The notes beneath the pieces are model-generated. The model was not told where the DNA came from and ran no database searches. It was given only the letters and a program-made list of their open reading frames with translations. The translations under genes were made by a program, and so were the position numbers. DNA of 64,000 bases from Anaerostipes sp. (GTDB lineage: Bacteria; Bacillota; Clostridia; Lachnospirales; Lachnospiraceae). Shown here piece after piece: positions 33,756-41,817 of this stretch (within the stretch, counting starts at the first letter, position 1; every line of letters begins with the position of its first letter). Location: positions 62,001 to 126,000 of the forward strand of contig NZ_JAGZSD010000005.1 of the NCBI RefSeq assembly GCF_018381315.1. Reading direction: 5' to 3'.

Positions 33756-34299
33756 TGACAGCTACCTCCTTTTTCCCCATCTTCTTATATTTATTGCTGA
33801 GCATCAGATAAATTCTCTCTGTCACCATTCCCCTGATAAAGATGACTACAAGTCCTACAAGAAAATAACGGACTGCAAGATCTCCCAAAGGAAGATTCAG
33901 CTTCTGGATCCCTACTGCAATTCCCATATAGACAAACAGTTCACCGGCATTTGCGTGAGGGAAAAATCCCAGGACCGGATGACAGAAGCTGATTGCCGCA
34001 TCAAAGAACGGGACTTTGTACTTTTCTTCCACAAATCTTCCGAAAGTGTAGGCCATGGGATTCCCGACACAGATCATTGCGATCACAGGCAGAAATAAAT
34101 ATCGGCAGATCCTGTTTCCCGTAATTTTCATACAGAATTTTTCGACCCGGTCTTCACCGATTAGTTTTATGACCGCATTGACTGCTGTCATCAGACATAC
34201 GACAGTGGGAATGATCGTGGTCACCCAGCTTAAAAATGTCTGTCCCCCCGTGGAAAACAGCTTCATAAATCCATTTGCTAAATTTGATATAACCTGCAT
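33748..34299 (-). CDS. srlA: PTS glucitol/sorbitol-type IIC subunit (SrlA/GutA1-like)
   Basis: The 183-residue membrane subunit IIC2 of a GUT-family permease: FLSWVTTIIPTVVCLMTAVN, GNPMAYTFGRFVEEKYKVPFFDAAISFCHPVLGFFPHANAGELFVYMGIA. Four or so hydrophobic segments are visible. It partners with the C-terminal half of the IIBC protein to form the channel. It starts 11 bases after the gutM stop; its own stop overlaps the IIBC start region by 8 bases, as in the E. coli srlA-srlE pair. Confidence 0.9.
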   Translation of the reverse strand: MQVISNLANGFMKLFSTGGQTFLSWVTTIIPTVVCLMTAVNAVIKLIGEDRVEKFCMKITGNRICRYLFLPVIAMICVGNPMAYTFGRFVEEKYKVPFFDAAISFCHPVLGFFPHANAGELFVYMGIAVGIQKLNLPLGDLAVRYFLVGLVVIFIRGMVTERIYLMLSNKYKKMGKKEVAVNE

Positions 34300-34309
34300 A
34301 TGCTCCTCC

Positions 34310-34708
34310 TTAACCTCTCATTTCTAATGCTTCCAGCGCCTGTATGTATCCCTTATAATATTTCTGCTTTTTTTTCGTCATACCACGGAGCTCCAAAAGC
34401 ACTTCCCGGAAATCCCGGCCCAGCATTTTTACTTGGTAAATCTCGGCCACCGGATGGAACCGGGCAAAGAATGAAATTCCGTCCATGGCTTCTCCCCCGG
34501 TTATCCTTCCTTCATCATCGCATGCAAGAATAACAATGTGTCCGCCGGACAGCAGACGTCCCCTTTTTTGTCCGATTCCAACCGCTCCGATCCGGTTTAC
34601 CCTGCGTACAGCTTTCTCATAATCTTTGATCTGAAAGAAACCTCCTGCAGACTGGAGCAAAAACAGAACCAAAAATACTCCAAAAAGAACCACTACATGA
34701 TTTGACAT
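34310..34708 (-). CDS. gutM: GutM/SrlM-type transcriptional activator
   Basis: A 132-residue GutM family protein: an N-terminal membrane helix (VVVLFGVFLVLFLLQSAGG), FFQIKDYEKAVRRVNRIGAVGIGQKRGRLLSGGHIVIL, GRITGGEAMDGISFFARF. In E. coli gutM activates the sorbitol operon together with a DeoR-type repressor. Here it is the first gene of the IIC-IIBC transcript, started from the promoter block at 34745-34805. Confidence 0.88.
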   Translation of the reverse strand: MSNHVVVLFGVFLVLFLLQSAGGFFQIKDYEKAVRRVNRIGAVGIGQKRGRLLSGGHIVILACDDEGRITGGEAMDGISFFARFHPVAEIYQVKMLGRDFREVLLELRGMTKKKQKYYKGYIQALEALEMRG

Positions 34709-34744
34709 TTTTCTCTCCTTTCTTTGAACATTTTTTCTGTATTG

Positions 34745-34805
34745 TTATTTTATCTCTTTATTTATTCATAGTCTATAATTATCTTTGAAATAATGAATAA
34801 GTATA
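34745..34805 (-). promoter_or_regulatory. Promoter/operator block upstream of gutM
   Basis: Minus strand: ACTTATTCATTATTTCAA, -35 TAGACT (34770-34775), 17-bp spacer ATGAATAAATAAAGAGA, -10 TAAAAT (34747-34752). TTATTCAT and ATGAATAA are perfect complements 31 bp apart. The block matches 32820-32880 in order and spacing. Confidence 0.75.
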
Positions 34806-34886
34806 TATTATTGTTCAGATATTAATACATTTTCTCAATACGATTTGTGCGCATCCTGCACGGAGTGCGATCCTTGCGGAGCGTTT

Positions 34887-34923
34887 TTTCTTTCATGGGA
34901 AAAGTACGTCCCACGAAAGAAAA
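34887..34923. repeat. Imperfect 14-bp hairpin in the intergenic region
   Basis: TTTCTTTCaTGGGA / TCCCAcGAAAGAAA with one mismatch, no T-run after it on either strand. It lies between the SorC-regulator terminator and the gutM promoter. Confidence 0.5.
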
Positions 34924-34953
34924 AAACTTCCCGGATTTCTAAAACCCGGGAAG
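34921..34953 (-). terminator. Terminator after the SorC-type regulator gene
   Basis: Minus strand stem CTTCCCGG / CCGGGAAG with an 11-nt loop, followed by TTTTTTT. Stop codon of the regulator is at 34993. Confidence 0.85.
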
Positions 34954-34992
34954 CCCCATTTCTTTTCTATATTTATTTCATGATATAAAACG

Positions 34993-35967
34993 TTACACTT
35001 CTTTTAACATCTGTCTTGCACACTCTGAATCTGTAATCAGTACATTGATATTCTTGGATCTCACCGCTCCGATGACCGATTTTGCTTTTTCTATTCCTCC
35101 GGCTACCCCGATCCTGATATCAATACTTTTCAGCTGTTCCTGGGATATCCCTGCCACACGCTGATTAAAAGAATCAAAAGGCTTTGTATTGCCCTCTATG
35201 TTGTAGAAATACAGTGATGCATCTCCCACAGCACCCATCTCCACAAAATCTTTTAATTCTTTTTCTGACAAATATCCCTCCGCCACAAGGGCAGTCCCTC
35301 CGGCTTCGGGAATTCCGATTCCCATTACAACAATTCTTAACTTGGAAAAATACTCATAGATATAATTGACTGTCTCCTCCTGAAGAAAAATTTCTTTGAC
35401 CTCTTTGCTGGAAAATATGCCGGGAGAAAGAAACTGGACATAGTCACCTCCGAACTTCTCTGCAAATTCCACAGCAATCCGGTTGGACTGGACATCCCTC
35501 TTCTCTGTCCTTTTCTGGGAAATACCGCCGTATAGGGGTACAAATAAAAGCTTATTTCCTTTGTCATACCCTTTATCCACATGGGCAATATGAGACAGGG
35601 TCCTGCCCATGGTAACCCCTACATAGTCATCATTTTTCAGAATATGGCTCAGGTAGTCAAACGCAGCCTCAGACAGCATGTCCATCTGCTCTTCCCTTGT
35701 GTCCAAAGGCTCACTTTCTACAATAATGGCTTCCTTTAAGCCAAATCTCTGCTCCAGCTTCTGTTCCAGCTCACCGTAATCATAACTGATGGGATTGATG
35801 ACCTCGATCTTCACAATCCCCTGCTCTCTTCCAAGTGCCAGCATTCTGGACACTGTAGCCCTGGAAAGCCCAAGTGTATTGCAGATCTCCACCTGGGTCT
35901 TATTCTTCATATAGTATAAGTTACAGCATTTATAAATCAGACGGTCATCATCAACTATTTTCTTCAT
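34993..35967 (-). CDS. SorC/DeoR-type sugar-binding transcriptional regulator
   Basis: A 324-residue regulator. HTH TQVEICNTLGLSRATVSRMLALGREQGIVKIEVI (~20-55), then a sugar-phosphate binding domain (AEKFGGDYVQFLSPGIF, VVMGIGIPEAGGTALVAEGYLSE, EGNTKPFDSFNQRVAGIS, GVAGGIEKAKSVIGAVRSKNINVLITD) typical of SorC-family repressors such as SorC, DeoR(Bs) and CggR. It most likely controls the polyol locus through the repeated TTATNCA ... TGNATAA sites. It forms a two-gene unit with the HAD-IIB gene upstream (12 bases apart). Confidence 0.9.
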   Translation of the reverse strand: MKKIVDDDRLIYKCCNLYYMKNKTQVEICNTLGLSRATVSRMLALGREQGIVKIEVINPISYDYGELEQKLEQRFGLKEAIIVESEPLDTREEQMDMLSEAAFDYLSHILKNDDYVGVTMGRTLSHIAHVDKGYDKGNKLLFVPLYGGISQKRTEKRDVQSNRIAVEFAEKFGGDYVQFLSPGIFSSKEVKEIFLQEETVNYIYEYFSKLRIVVMGIGIPEAGGTALVAEGYLSEKELKDFVEMGAVGDASLYFYNIEGNTKPFDSFNQRVAGISQEQLKSIDIRIGVAGGIEKAKSVIGAVRSKNINVLITDSECARQMLKEV

Positions 35968-35979
35968 CCGCTTCCACCT

Positions 35980-36774
35980 TTATATTAATTCTAATTCTTC
36001 CAGCGCATTATAGATTCCGTTTTCCTTCGTTGTCTGAGTAAATATGTCTGCAGTGTCCCGGACAGCATCGCTGCAGCGTCCCATGCCGATCCCGGTTCCT
36101 ACGTTTTTCAGCATCTCCACATCATTGTCCGAGTCGCCGAATGCATAGAGGTTTTCTCTGGAAAGCCCCAGATCTCCCGCAACCTGGATCACTGCATCTC
36201 CCTTTGTGACACCCTTCATGGTAATATCAAAGAAATTCTCGCGGACATGTTTTGCGCACTCAAATGTGTCTGCATATTCCTTTTTAAAGTCCTGAAATAC
36301 TTCCGGTGCTTTATAGTTCATTGTCAGCTTTGATATATGCTGTTTCTCCCAATACTTCCATGGAGCATACCACTCCATCGGGAGACTGAACAGACGGCAG
36401 AAATACTTGAAAAATTCTTCATCATTATGTAAATAGTAAGTTACATCCTGGGTATCCATCTGAATGATCGTGTCCCGGACAAAATATTTATCTATCACTT
36501 CATGCAGCAGATCTTCCTCAATAAAAATATCCCGCAGCACTTCCCTGTCAACTTCCGCATAGCTTCCGTTGCAGGTCACTGCCCCGTCAAAATGTTCGAT
36601 GTCCGCCTCCAAAAACCGCTTTGTACGCCCTGAACAGAGCAAAGCCGCATATCCATTGTCCTGAAGCTTTTTTATGGCCTCCAGGGTTTTGGGGGTGACC
36701 GTCTTAATATGGTCCACTTCATCTACTAATGTCCCGTCATAATCAAAAAATACCGCTCCTTTATATTTCTTCAT
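35980..36774 (-). CDS. Cof-type HAD-IIB phosphatase
   Basis: A 264-residue HAD-IIB hydrolase: motif I AVFFDYDGTLVDE, motif II ALLCSGRTKR, cap domain ~80-185, Lys in FDITMKGVTKGDAV and motif IV FGDSDNDVEMLKNVGTGIGMG. Cof/YidA-like enzymes dephosphorylate sugar and polyol phosphates or FMN. Co-transcription with the SorC regulator suggests a role in keeping the inducer phosphate level in check. Substrate not determined. Confidence 0.87.
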   Translation of the reverse strand: MKKYKGAVFFDYDGTLVDEVDHIKTVTPKTLEAIKKLQDNGYAALLCSGRTKRFLEADIEHFDGAVTCNGSYAEVDREVLRDIFIEEDLLHEVIDKYFVRDTIIQMDTQDVTYYLHNDEEFFKYFCRLFSLPMEWYAPWKYWEKQHISKLTMNYKAPEVFQDFKKEYADTFECAKHVRENFFDITMKGVTKGDAVIQVAGDLGLSRENLYAFGDSDNDVEMLKNVGTGIGMGRCSDAVRDTADIFTQTTKENGIYNALEELELI

Positions 36775-36861
36775 AGTATGGCTTCTTCTCCTTATTTGTT
36801 AAAATCAACAGCTCAACCAATACTATTGTACTTTCTTTTAATTCCCATTTCAAGCGGTATT

Positions 36862-36942
36862 CTACATCATCAGCACCTGTATGATTAAAAACAGGGTAAT
36901 TGCAAGGGAAAGCAGAAACATTGACCTGTAAAAATCCTTCAT
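36862..36942 (-). CDS. Tiny membrane peptide, 26 residues
   Basis: MKDFYRSMFLLSLAITLFLI then IQVLMM and a stop. The ATG has AAGGAGC seven bases upstream. A charged N-terminus followed by one hydrophobic helix matches the build of small regulatory membrane proteins or type I toxins. Nothing else is known; no antitoxin RNA was identified. The remaining space to gatB (36943-37190) holds no gene. Confidence 0.5.
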   Translation of the reverse strand: MKDFYRSMFLLSLAITLFLIIQVLMM

Positions 36943-37059
36943 GATAACGCTCCTTCTGTTCTAATTATCTGTAGTATTTTTCTTATAACGTTATCATACC
37001 GGTTTTCTCTGTCATAATTCTCAACCATTTTATGAAAAATTTCTTAACTTTTTGTGTCT

Positions 37060-37190
37060 TTTAACAAAGTGGGCATGCCCACCTCAGCTCCCTCAACCTC
37101 TCATTCTTTGAGGGGCTTGTACACTTTATGCGCCAAATGCGATTTGCCGCAGGCAAATAATTTCTCTGCGCATTTGTGTGCAAGAATAAA
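37060..37190. repeat. Intergenic palindromes
   Basis: GTGGGCATGCCCAC (37069-37082) is a perfect 14-bp palindrome; further on AAATGCG and CGCATTT enclose ATTTGCC/GGCAAAT. No open reading frame with a ribosome binding site is present. Function unknown, possibly a dispersed intergenic repeat. Confidence 0.45.
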
Positions 37191-37223
37191 GAAGCTCCGG
37201 ACCAATCTTGTCCGAAGCTTCTT
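37189..37223 (-). terminator. Terminator of the gatCAB operon
   Basis: Stem GAAGCTTCGGAC / GTCCGGAGCTTC (one G-U) with a 7-nt loop followed by TTTATTCTT on the minus strand, immediately after the gatB stop at 37225. Confidence 0.85.
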
Positions 37224-37224
37224 T

Positions 37225-38664
37225 TTACATTTTGTCCAGAATCTCTTTTAATATCTTGTTGACGATGCCCGGATCTGCCTTGCCCTGTGTCGCCCTCATC
37301 GTCTGGCCCACAAGGAAGCCTATTGCCTTTTTCTTTCCGGCCTTGTAATCCTCCACGGATTTTGGATTATCATTTACGATCTTTTCAATGGTTTCCTGAA
37401 GGGCTCCTTCATCGTTCATGGACTTCAGCCCATTTTCCTCTACATAAGCCTTTGGATCCACATCTTCTTTAAAGATCTTTTCAAAGACTTCCTTTGCAAC
37501 CTTTCGGTTAATCTCACTGCTCTTAACCATGGCAATCAGATCTGCCAGATGTGCCGGCGCAAAAGAAATATCCTCCAGTTCCATCTCTGAATCGTTGACC
37601 AGGCGCATTGTCTCACCCATCAGCCAGTTGGAAACTTCCTTGGCCTCGGCACCTTCTGCGATTGTTGACTCAAAAATATCTGCAAGATGCTTACTTCCTG
37701 TGAGAATATCAATATCATAATCCGGAAGGCCGTATGTCTCCTTATACCGGCTTCGTTTTTCATCTCTCAGTTCAGGCTGTGCATCTTTTACTTTCTGGAT
37801 CCACTCATCGCTGATCACAACAGGCGGCAGGTCCGGATCAGGGAAATAGCGGTAATCCTGTGCATCCTCTTTAGAGCGCATCGGATAAGACTTCTCTTTG
37901 GTATCATCCCAGCGTCTTGTTTCCTGCGTCACTTCTTTTCCTTCTTCTAAAAGTGCCGTCTGCCGGTCTGTCTCTCCTTCAATGGCACGCTTGATCGCTT
38001 TAAAAGAGTTGAGGTTTTTCATCTCTGTCCTCGTGCCGAATTCCTTGGCTCCGGCTTCCCTTATGGAAAGATTCACATCTGCTCTCATAGAACCTTCCTG
38101 AAGTTTACAGTCAGAGGCTCCAAGATACTGAATGATCAGTCTTAATTTCTCTAAATATGCTATAACTTCATCAGCAGAACGCATATCCGGTTCGGAGACG
38201 ATTTCGATCAGAGGCACGCCGGAACGGTTATAATCCACCAGGGAACAGTCTTCCCATTCATCATGAATCAGTTTTCCTGCATCTTCTTCCATATGAATCT
38301 CATGAATTCCGACAGACTTCTTCTCCCCGTCAGTCTCTATCTCCACATGACCGTCCCTGCAGATCGGAAGATACAGCTGGGATATCTGATAGTTCTGCGG
38401 GTTATCCGGATAGAAGTAATTTTTGCGGTCAAATTTACAATTCTGTGTGATTTTACAGTTGGTGGCAAGTCCCACTGCCATGGCATATTCCACTACCTGC
38501 TTATTTAACACAGGCAGAGAACCCGGCATTCCGGTGCATACAGGGCAGGTATGCGTATTCGGCGCACCGCCGAATTCTGTACTGCATCCGCAGAAGATTT
38601 TTGTCTTTGTCGCCAGTTCCACGTGGACTTCCAGACCGATGACGGTCTCATATTGTCTGCTCAT
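37225..38664 (-). CDS. gatB: Asp-tRNA(Asn)/Glu-tRNA(Gln) amidotransferase subunit B
   Basis: The 479-residue tRNA-binding and kinase subunit of GatCAB. N-terminus YETVIGLEVHVELATKTKIFCGCSTEFGGAPNTHTCPVCTGMPGSLP carries the zinc-type Cys set; later YFYPDNPQNYQISQ and IHMEEDAGKL (kinase site) and a C-terminal YqeY-like tail (GFLVGQTMRATQGKADPGIV). It activates the misacylated Asp or Glu for transamidation. The start overlaps the gatA stop as TAATG. Confidence 0.97.
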   Translation of the reverse strand: MSRQYETVIGLEVHVELATKTKIFCGCSTEFGGAPNTHTCPVCTGMPGSLPVLNKQVVEYAMAVGLATNCKITQNCKFDRKNYFYPDNPQNYQISQLYLPICRDGHVEIETDGEKKSVGIHEIHMEEDAGKLIHDEWEDCSLVDYNRSGVPLIEIVSEPDMRSADEVIAYLEKLRLIIQYLGASDCKLQEGSMRADVNLSIREAGAKEFGTRTEMKNLNSFKAIKRAIEGETDRQTALLEEGKEVTQETRRWDDTKEKSYPMRSKEDAQDYRYFPDPDLPPVVISDEWIQKVKDAQPELRDEKRSRYKETYGLPDYDIDILTGSKHLADIFESTIAEGAEAKEVSNWLMGETMRLVNDSEMELEDISFAPAHLADLIAMVKSSEINRKVAKEVFEKIFKEDVDPKAYVEENGLKSMNDEGALQETIEKIVNDNPKSVEDYKAGKKKAIGFLVGQTMRATQGKADPGIVNKILKEILDKM

Positions 38665-40136
38665 TACTGCACACCTCCTTTTGCAATTTCCGGTGCTTCA
38701 TATTGTCTTGTCTGTTCAAATGCATAGGCAGCCCGGATCAGTTTCTTTTCCTGAAAGCAGTCTCCTAAAAGCTGCAGCCCGATAGGCAGCCCTTTGCTGT
38801 CCTTCCCGCATGGGACGCTGATGCCCGGCAGTCCTGCAAGATTGGCAGAAATCGTATAGATATCTCCTAGATACATCTTAATCGGATCTCCCAGGCTGTC
38901 TCCGATCTTCGGAGCTGTCGTAGGTGCGGCCGGTCCTAAGATCAGGTCATAAGAGGCAAATGCTTTGTCAAACTCCTGTTTGATCAGAGCTTTTGTCCTC
39001 AACGCCTTCAGATAGTACGCATCATAGTAACCGGAACTGAGCACAAAGGAACCAAGCATGATTCTTCTCTTAACCTCAGGTCCAAATCCTTCTGAACGGG
39101 TCTTTTTATACATATCATGAAGCCCTTCTGAATCTTTTGCCCTATATCCGTATTTTATTCCGTCAAAACGGGACAGATTGGAACTGGCTTCTGCCGCTGC
39201 GATAACGTAGTATGCAGGAATAGCATACTCCACAAGTCCCAGGTCAAATTCTTCGATGACGGCGCCTTTTTCCTCCAGCGTCTTTGCTGCTGCCATGACG
39301 GCATCTCTGACCTCAGGATCCAGCCCTTCTCCGAAATAATCCTTTGGAATACCGATTTTCATTCCCTTTACATCATCCGTCAAATCTGAAGTAAAATCAT
39401 ATTCCTCCCGCTTAATGGATGTGGAATCCTTCTTATCATACGATGCTGCCGCTTCCAGAAGTGCTGCACAGTCAGATACAGTTTTTGCCATCGGTCCGAT
39501 CTGATCCAGAGAGGAACCATACGCAATCAGTCCATATCTGGATATGGTTCCGTAGGTCGGCTTCATCCCTGTAATTCCGCAGAAGGAAGCCGGCTGGCGG
39601 ATAGATCCTCCTGTATCAGAACCAAGTGCCATAAAACATTCCCCGGCAGCCACTGCTGCCGCAGAACCTCCGGAAGATCCTCCCGGCACATGTTCTTCAT
39701 TCCATGGATTTTTGGTAGGTCCGAATGCAGAAGTCTCCGTGGTGCTTCCCATGGCAAACTCATCCATATTGGTTTTTCCTATAATAACTGTCCCTGCATC
39801 TATAAGATTCTGCACTGCCTGTGCGGCATAAGTGGGAACAAAATTCTCAAGAATCCTGGAGGCACATGTGGTAGCGTATCCTTTTGTGCAGATATTATCC
39901 TTTACTGCGATGGGAATGCCGGCCAAAGGCCCGGTTAATATTCCGCTGTCAATCTTTTGCTGAACTTCCTCTGCTCTTTTCAGAGCGCTTTCTTCATCAT
40001 AAGAGACATATCCGTGAATGGACGGCTCCGCTTTCCTGATCTGGTCCAGCACAGCCTGTGTTGCTTCCTTAACACTAATCTCTTTCTCTTTTATTTTCCT
40101 GCCCAGTTCCAGGGCTGTTAAATCTAAAATCCCCAC
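38664..40136 (-). CDS. gatA: Asp-tRNA(Asn)/Glu-tRNA(Gln) amidotransferase subunit A
   Basis: The 490-residue glutaminase (amidase) subunit. The Ser-Ser-Lys triad is visible: Lys in PIAVKDNICTKG, Ser in GGSSGGSAAAVAAG and Ser in GSDTGGSIRQPASFCG. It releases ammonia from glutamine or asparagine and channels it to GatB. It follows gatC by 10 bases with GGAGG-type site and is coupled to gatB. Full length, no anomalies. Confidence 0.97.
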   Translation of the reverse strand: MGILDLTALELGRKIKEKEISVKEATQAVLDQIRKAEPSIHGYVSYDEESALKRAEEVQQKIDSGILTGPLAGIPIAVKDNICTKGYATTCASRILENFVPTYAAQAVQNLIDAGTVIIGKTNMDEFAMGSTTETSAFGPTKNPWNEEHVPGGSSGGSAAAVAAGECFMALGSDTGGSIRQPASFCGITGMKPTYGTISRYGLIAYGSSLDQIGPMAKTVSDCAALLEAAASYDKKDSTSIKREEYDFTSDLTDDVKGMKIGIPKDYFGEGLDPEVRDAVMAAAKTLEEKGAVIEEFDLGLVEYAIPAYYVIAAAEASSNLSRFDGIKYGYRAKDSEGLHDMYKKTRSEGFGPEVKRRIMLGSFVLSSGYYDAYYLKALRTKALIKQEFDKAFASYDLILGPAAPTTAPKIGDSLGDPIKMYLGDIYTISANLAGLPGISVPCGKDSKGLPIGLQLLGDCFQEKKLIRAAYAFEQTRQYEAPEIAKGGVQ

Positions 40137-40146
40137 GGCGTTCCTC

Positions 40147-40440
40147 CTATTCTACAGTCTTAGGAACCACAAAGGCCCCATCTTTGCTTTCCGGTGCATT
40201 TGACAGAATATCTTCTCTGTCGTCTCCATTGGTTACAATATCTTCTCTGAACACATTGTGTACCGGAAATACATGTGACATGGGCTCAACACCTTCGGTA
40301 TCCAGCTCATTCAGCTTATCAACGTAATCCAGCATGCTTTCCATATCCTTTTTTGCCTGTTCCTTTTCCTGTCCGGACAGCTCAAGCTTTGCTAAAATAC
40401 CCACATATTCAATTGTTTCATCACTGATGTGATTTGCCAT
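40147..40440 (-). CDS. gatC: Asp-tRNA(Asn)/Glu-tRNA(Gln) amidotransferase subunit C
   Basis: The 97-residue stabilising subunit of Gat[23 protein letters not shown] near the start and the wrapping tail [23 protein letters not shown] 40440 has AAAGGAGG eight bases before it, just after the T-box terminator, so expression depends on the riboswitch. An in-frame longer start lies inside the T-box and is rejected. Confidence 0.95.
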   Translation of the reverse strand: MANHISDETIEYVGILAKLELSGQEKEQAKKDMESMLDYVDKLNELDTEGVEPMSHVFPVHNVFREDIVTNGDDREDILSNAPESKDGAFVVPKTVE

Positions 40441-40454
40441 CTTGTTTCCTCCTT

Positions 40455-40745
40455 TAAAATAAAAAACCCGCTCCAAAGCAGATAATCTTCTGCTTCGGGG
40501 CGGGAATATCATCCCACGGTACCACCCGTATTAAGATCAGAACACCTTTTGGTTCCTGATCTCTTCTCAATTTCCGTACTTAACGCGTACCACGTAACAG
40601 CCTAGTCGGCATCCGCCTTTCAGCTGTCCGGCTCCAAAGTGTTCCCGCCGCAAGGTGTCCCTGGAAAGCTTTCAGTCTGCGGTCTTTCCTCCCTGTAAGG
40701 TTCCTTTTGCCTTGAGTCTTTTTCATCGCCTTTTTCCATTATGAT
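40455..40745 (-). promoter_or_regulatory. T-box riboswitch controlling gatCAB (specifier GAAC)
   Basis: The conserved T-box CGGGTGGTACCGTGGG lies at 40513-40529 on the minus strand. The competing terminator is the stem CCCGC..GAAGCAGA / TCTGCTTTGG.GCGGG plus TTTTTT (40461-40504). Stem I occupies roughly 40620-40735. Its specifier-loop 3' side reads GGGAACACTTTGG; GAAC at 40641-40644 offers both GAA (Glu) and AAC (Asn). A two-codon T-box binding tRNA(Glu) and tRNA(Asn) has been described before gatCAB in Clostridium acetobutylicum, and this looks like the same design. Confidence 0.88.
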
Positions 40746-40768
40746 TTTTAATCATAACACAGTTGATT

Positions 40769-41809
40769 TTATGAATCAAGCCCATTTGACAAATCATAAA
40801 CCTGCATTTTATCAGGTCTGACGCGTTTACTCGGCACAAGTTTGACCTGCTGGCCTTCTTCGGATGAAATTGTTATCTCTGTTCCCGCCGGAAGTTCTAA
40901 ATTTACATACTTTCTGGCTTCATCCTCCTCAGAATTTTCCGAGAGCCAAAGCACGTTTGCACCATATTCTTCATCCTTGTCCTGTTCATATGTATAATGA
41001 AACTCACCTTCTGCGCTGACTGCAATTACATCATAAGTTCCTGCCGGGAAATCTTTTCCTGCAGTCATAACCCCGGCAACTTCCACTTCCTTCTTCAGCG
41101 GATTTTCTCCCGGAGTTCTCAGCTTATCCAGATTGGCATTGGATGTCTTACAGTGTATCGTGCCGCTGTTCAGAACTTCTATCAGGGCACCCTGATAGAG
41201 ACGGACATTTTTCACTTCCCTGTACTGATCTTCCCCCGGTGTTTTCCTGTCTGTCAGCCGTTCATAGATACTGATATACTGTTCCGTATTTGTCACAGAC
41301 AGACTGATATCATTTCCTGTGCCGGTCATCGTGTAGATACCTTCCGGGATATCCAGGCCTACCACATATCTGCCGGAAGAGATATCCATGGAATAACGTT
41401 TTCCCGTATCTTCTAAAGTATAACTTGTATATTCATATGTACTGTCAGGAATTTTTTTCGTGTGTTTTTCTTCTTTGCTGACAAATGTCTGAACTGTTTC
41501 CACCAAATCCTTTATATCAACTTCACTTGCCGCATCCAGAAGCACACCGGCGGCAACGACAAAACTTAAAAATACTTTTATAAATTTTCCTGCGCCTCTT
41601 TTTTTCTCCGTGCGGAACTGCCTGTGTGCCCTCTTATGCTGCTTTGTCATGAATCTTTTCGGCTCTTCATTGGGCCTTACTCTGTAATCCGGATGATTTC
41701 CGCCGCCGGACCTTTTGGCACTTTCCAGCCGTTTAAAGTCATAGCCGCACATAGGGCAGACGCCATTCTTTAATTTTTCATTGCAAATCGGGCATTTCTC
41801 ATATCTCAT
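40769..41809 (-). CDS. Zinc-ribbon membrane protein with duplicated beta domain, unknown function
   Basis: A 346-residue protein not assigned to a named family. Residues 1-25 form a zinc ribbon (KCPICNEKLKNGVCPMCGYDF); then a basic linker, one membrane helix at ~75-95 (FIKVFLSFVVAAGVLLDAA), and two related beta-rich repeats around RYVVGLDIPEGIYTMTGTG and TAGKDFPAGTYDVIAVSAE (pattern G(L/K)D(I/F)P(E/A)G(I/T)Y). Such repeats are common in Firmicute zinc-ribbon proteins of unknown role. It is paired with the four-helix membrane protein just upstream (8 bases). Confidence 0.7.
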   Translation of the reverse strand: MRYEKCPICNEKLKNGVCPMCGYDFKRLESAKRSGGGNHPDYRVRPNEEPKRFMTKQHKRAHRQFRTEKKRGAGKFIKVFLSFVVAAGVLLDAASEVDIKDLVETVQTFVSKEEKHTKKIPDSTYEYTSYTLEDTGKRYSMDISSGRYVVGLDIPEGIYTMTGTGNDISLSVTNTEQYISIYERLTDRKTPGEDQYREVKNVRLYQGALIEVLNSGTIHCKTSNANLDKLRTPGENPLKKEVEVAGVMTAGKDFPAGTYDVIAVSAEGEFHYTYEQDKDEEYGANVLWLSENSEEDEARKYVNLELPAGTEITISSEEGQQVKLVPSKRVRPDKMQVYDLSNGLDS

Positions 41810-41817
41810 ACTGGCTT

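Noticed and set aside
34887..34923. Hairpin considered as a terminator
   Set aside because: No T-run follows on either strand; the neighbouring stem at 34921-34953 has one.
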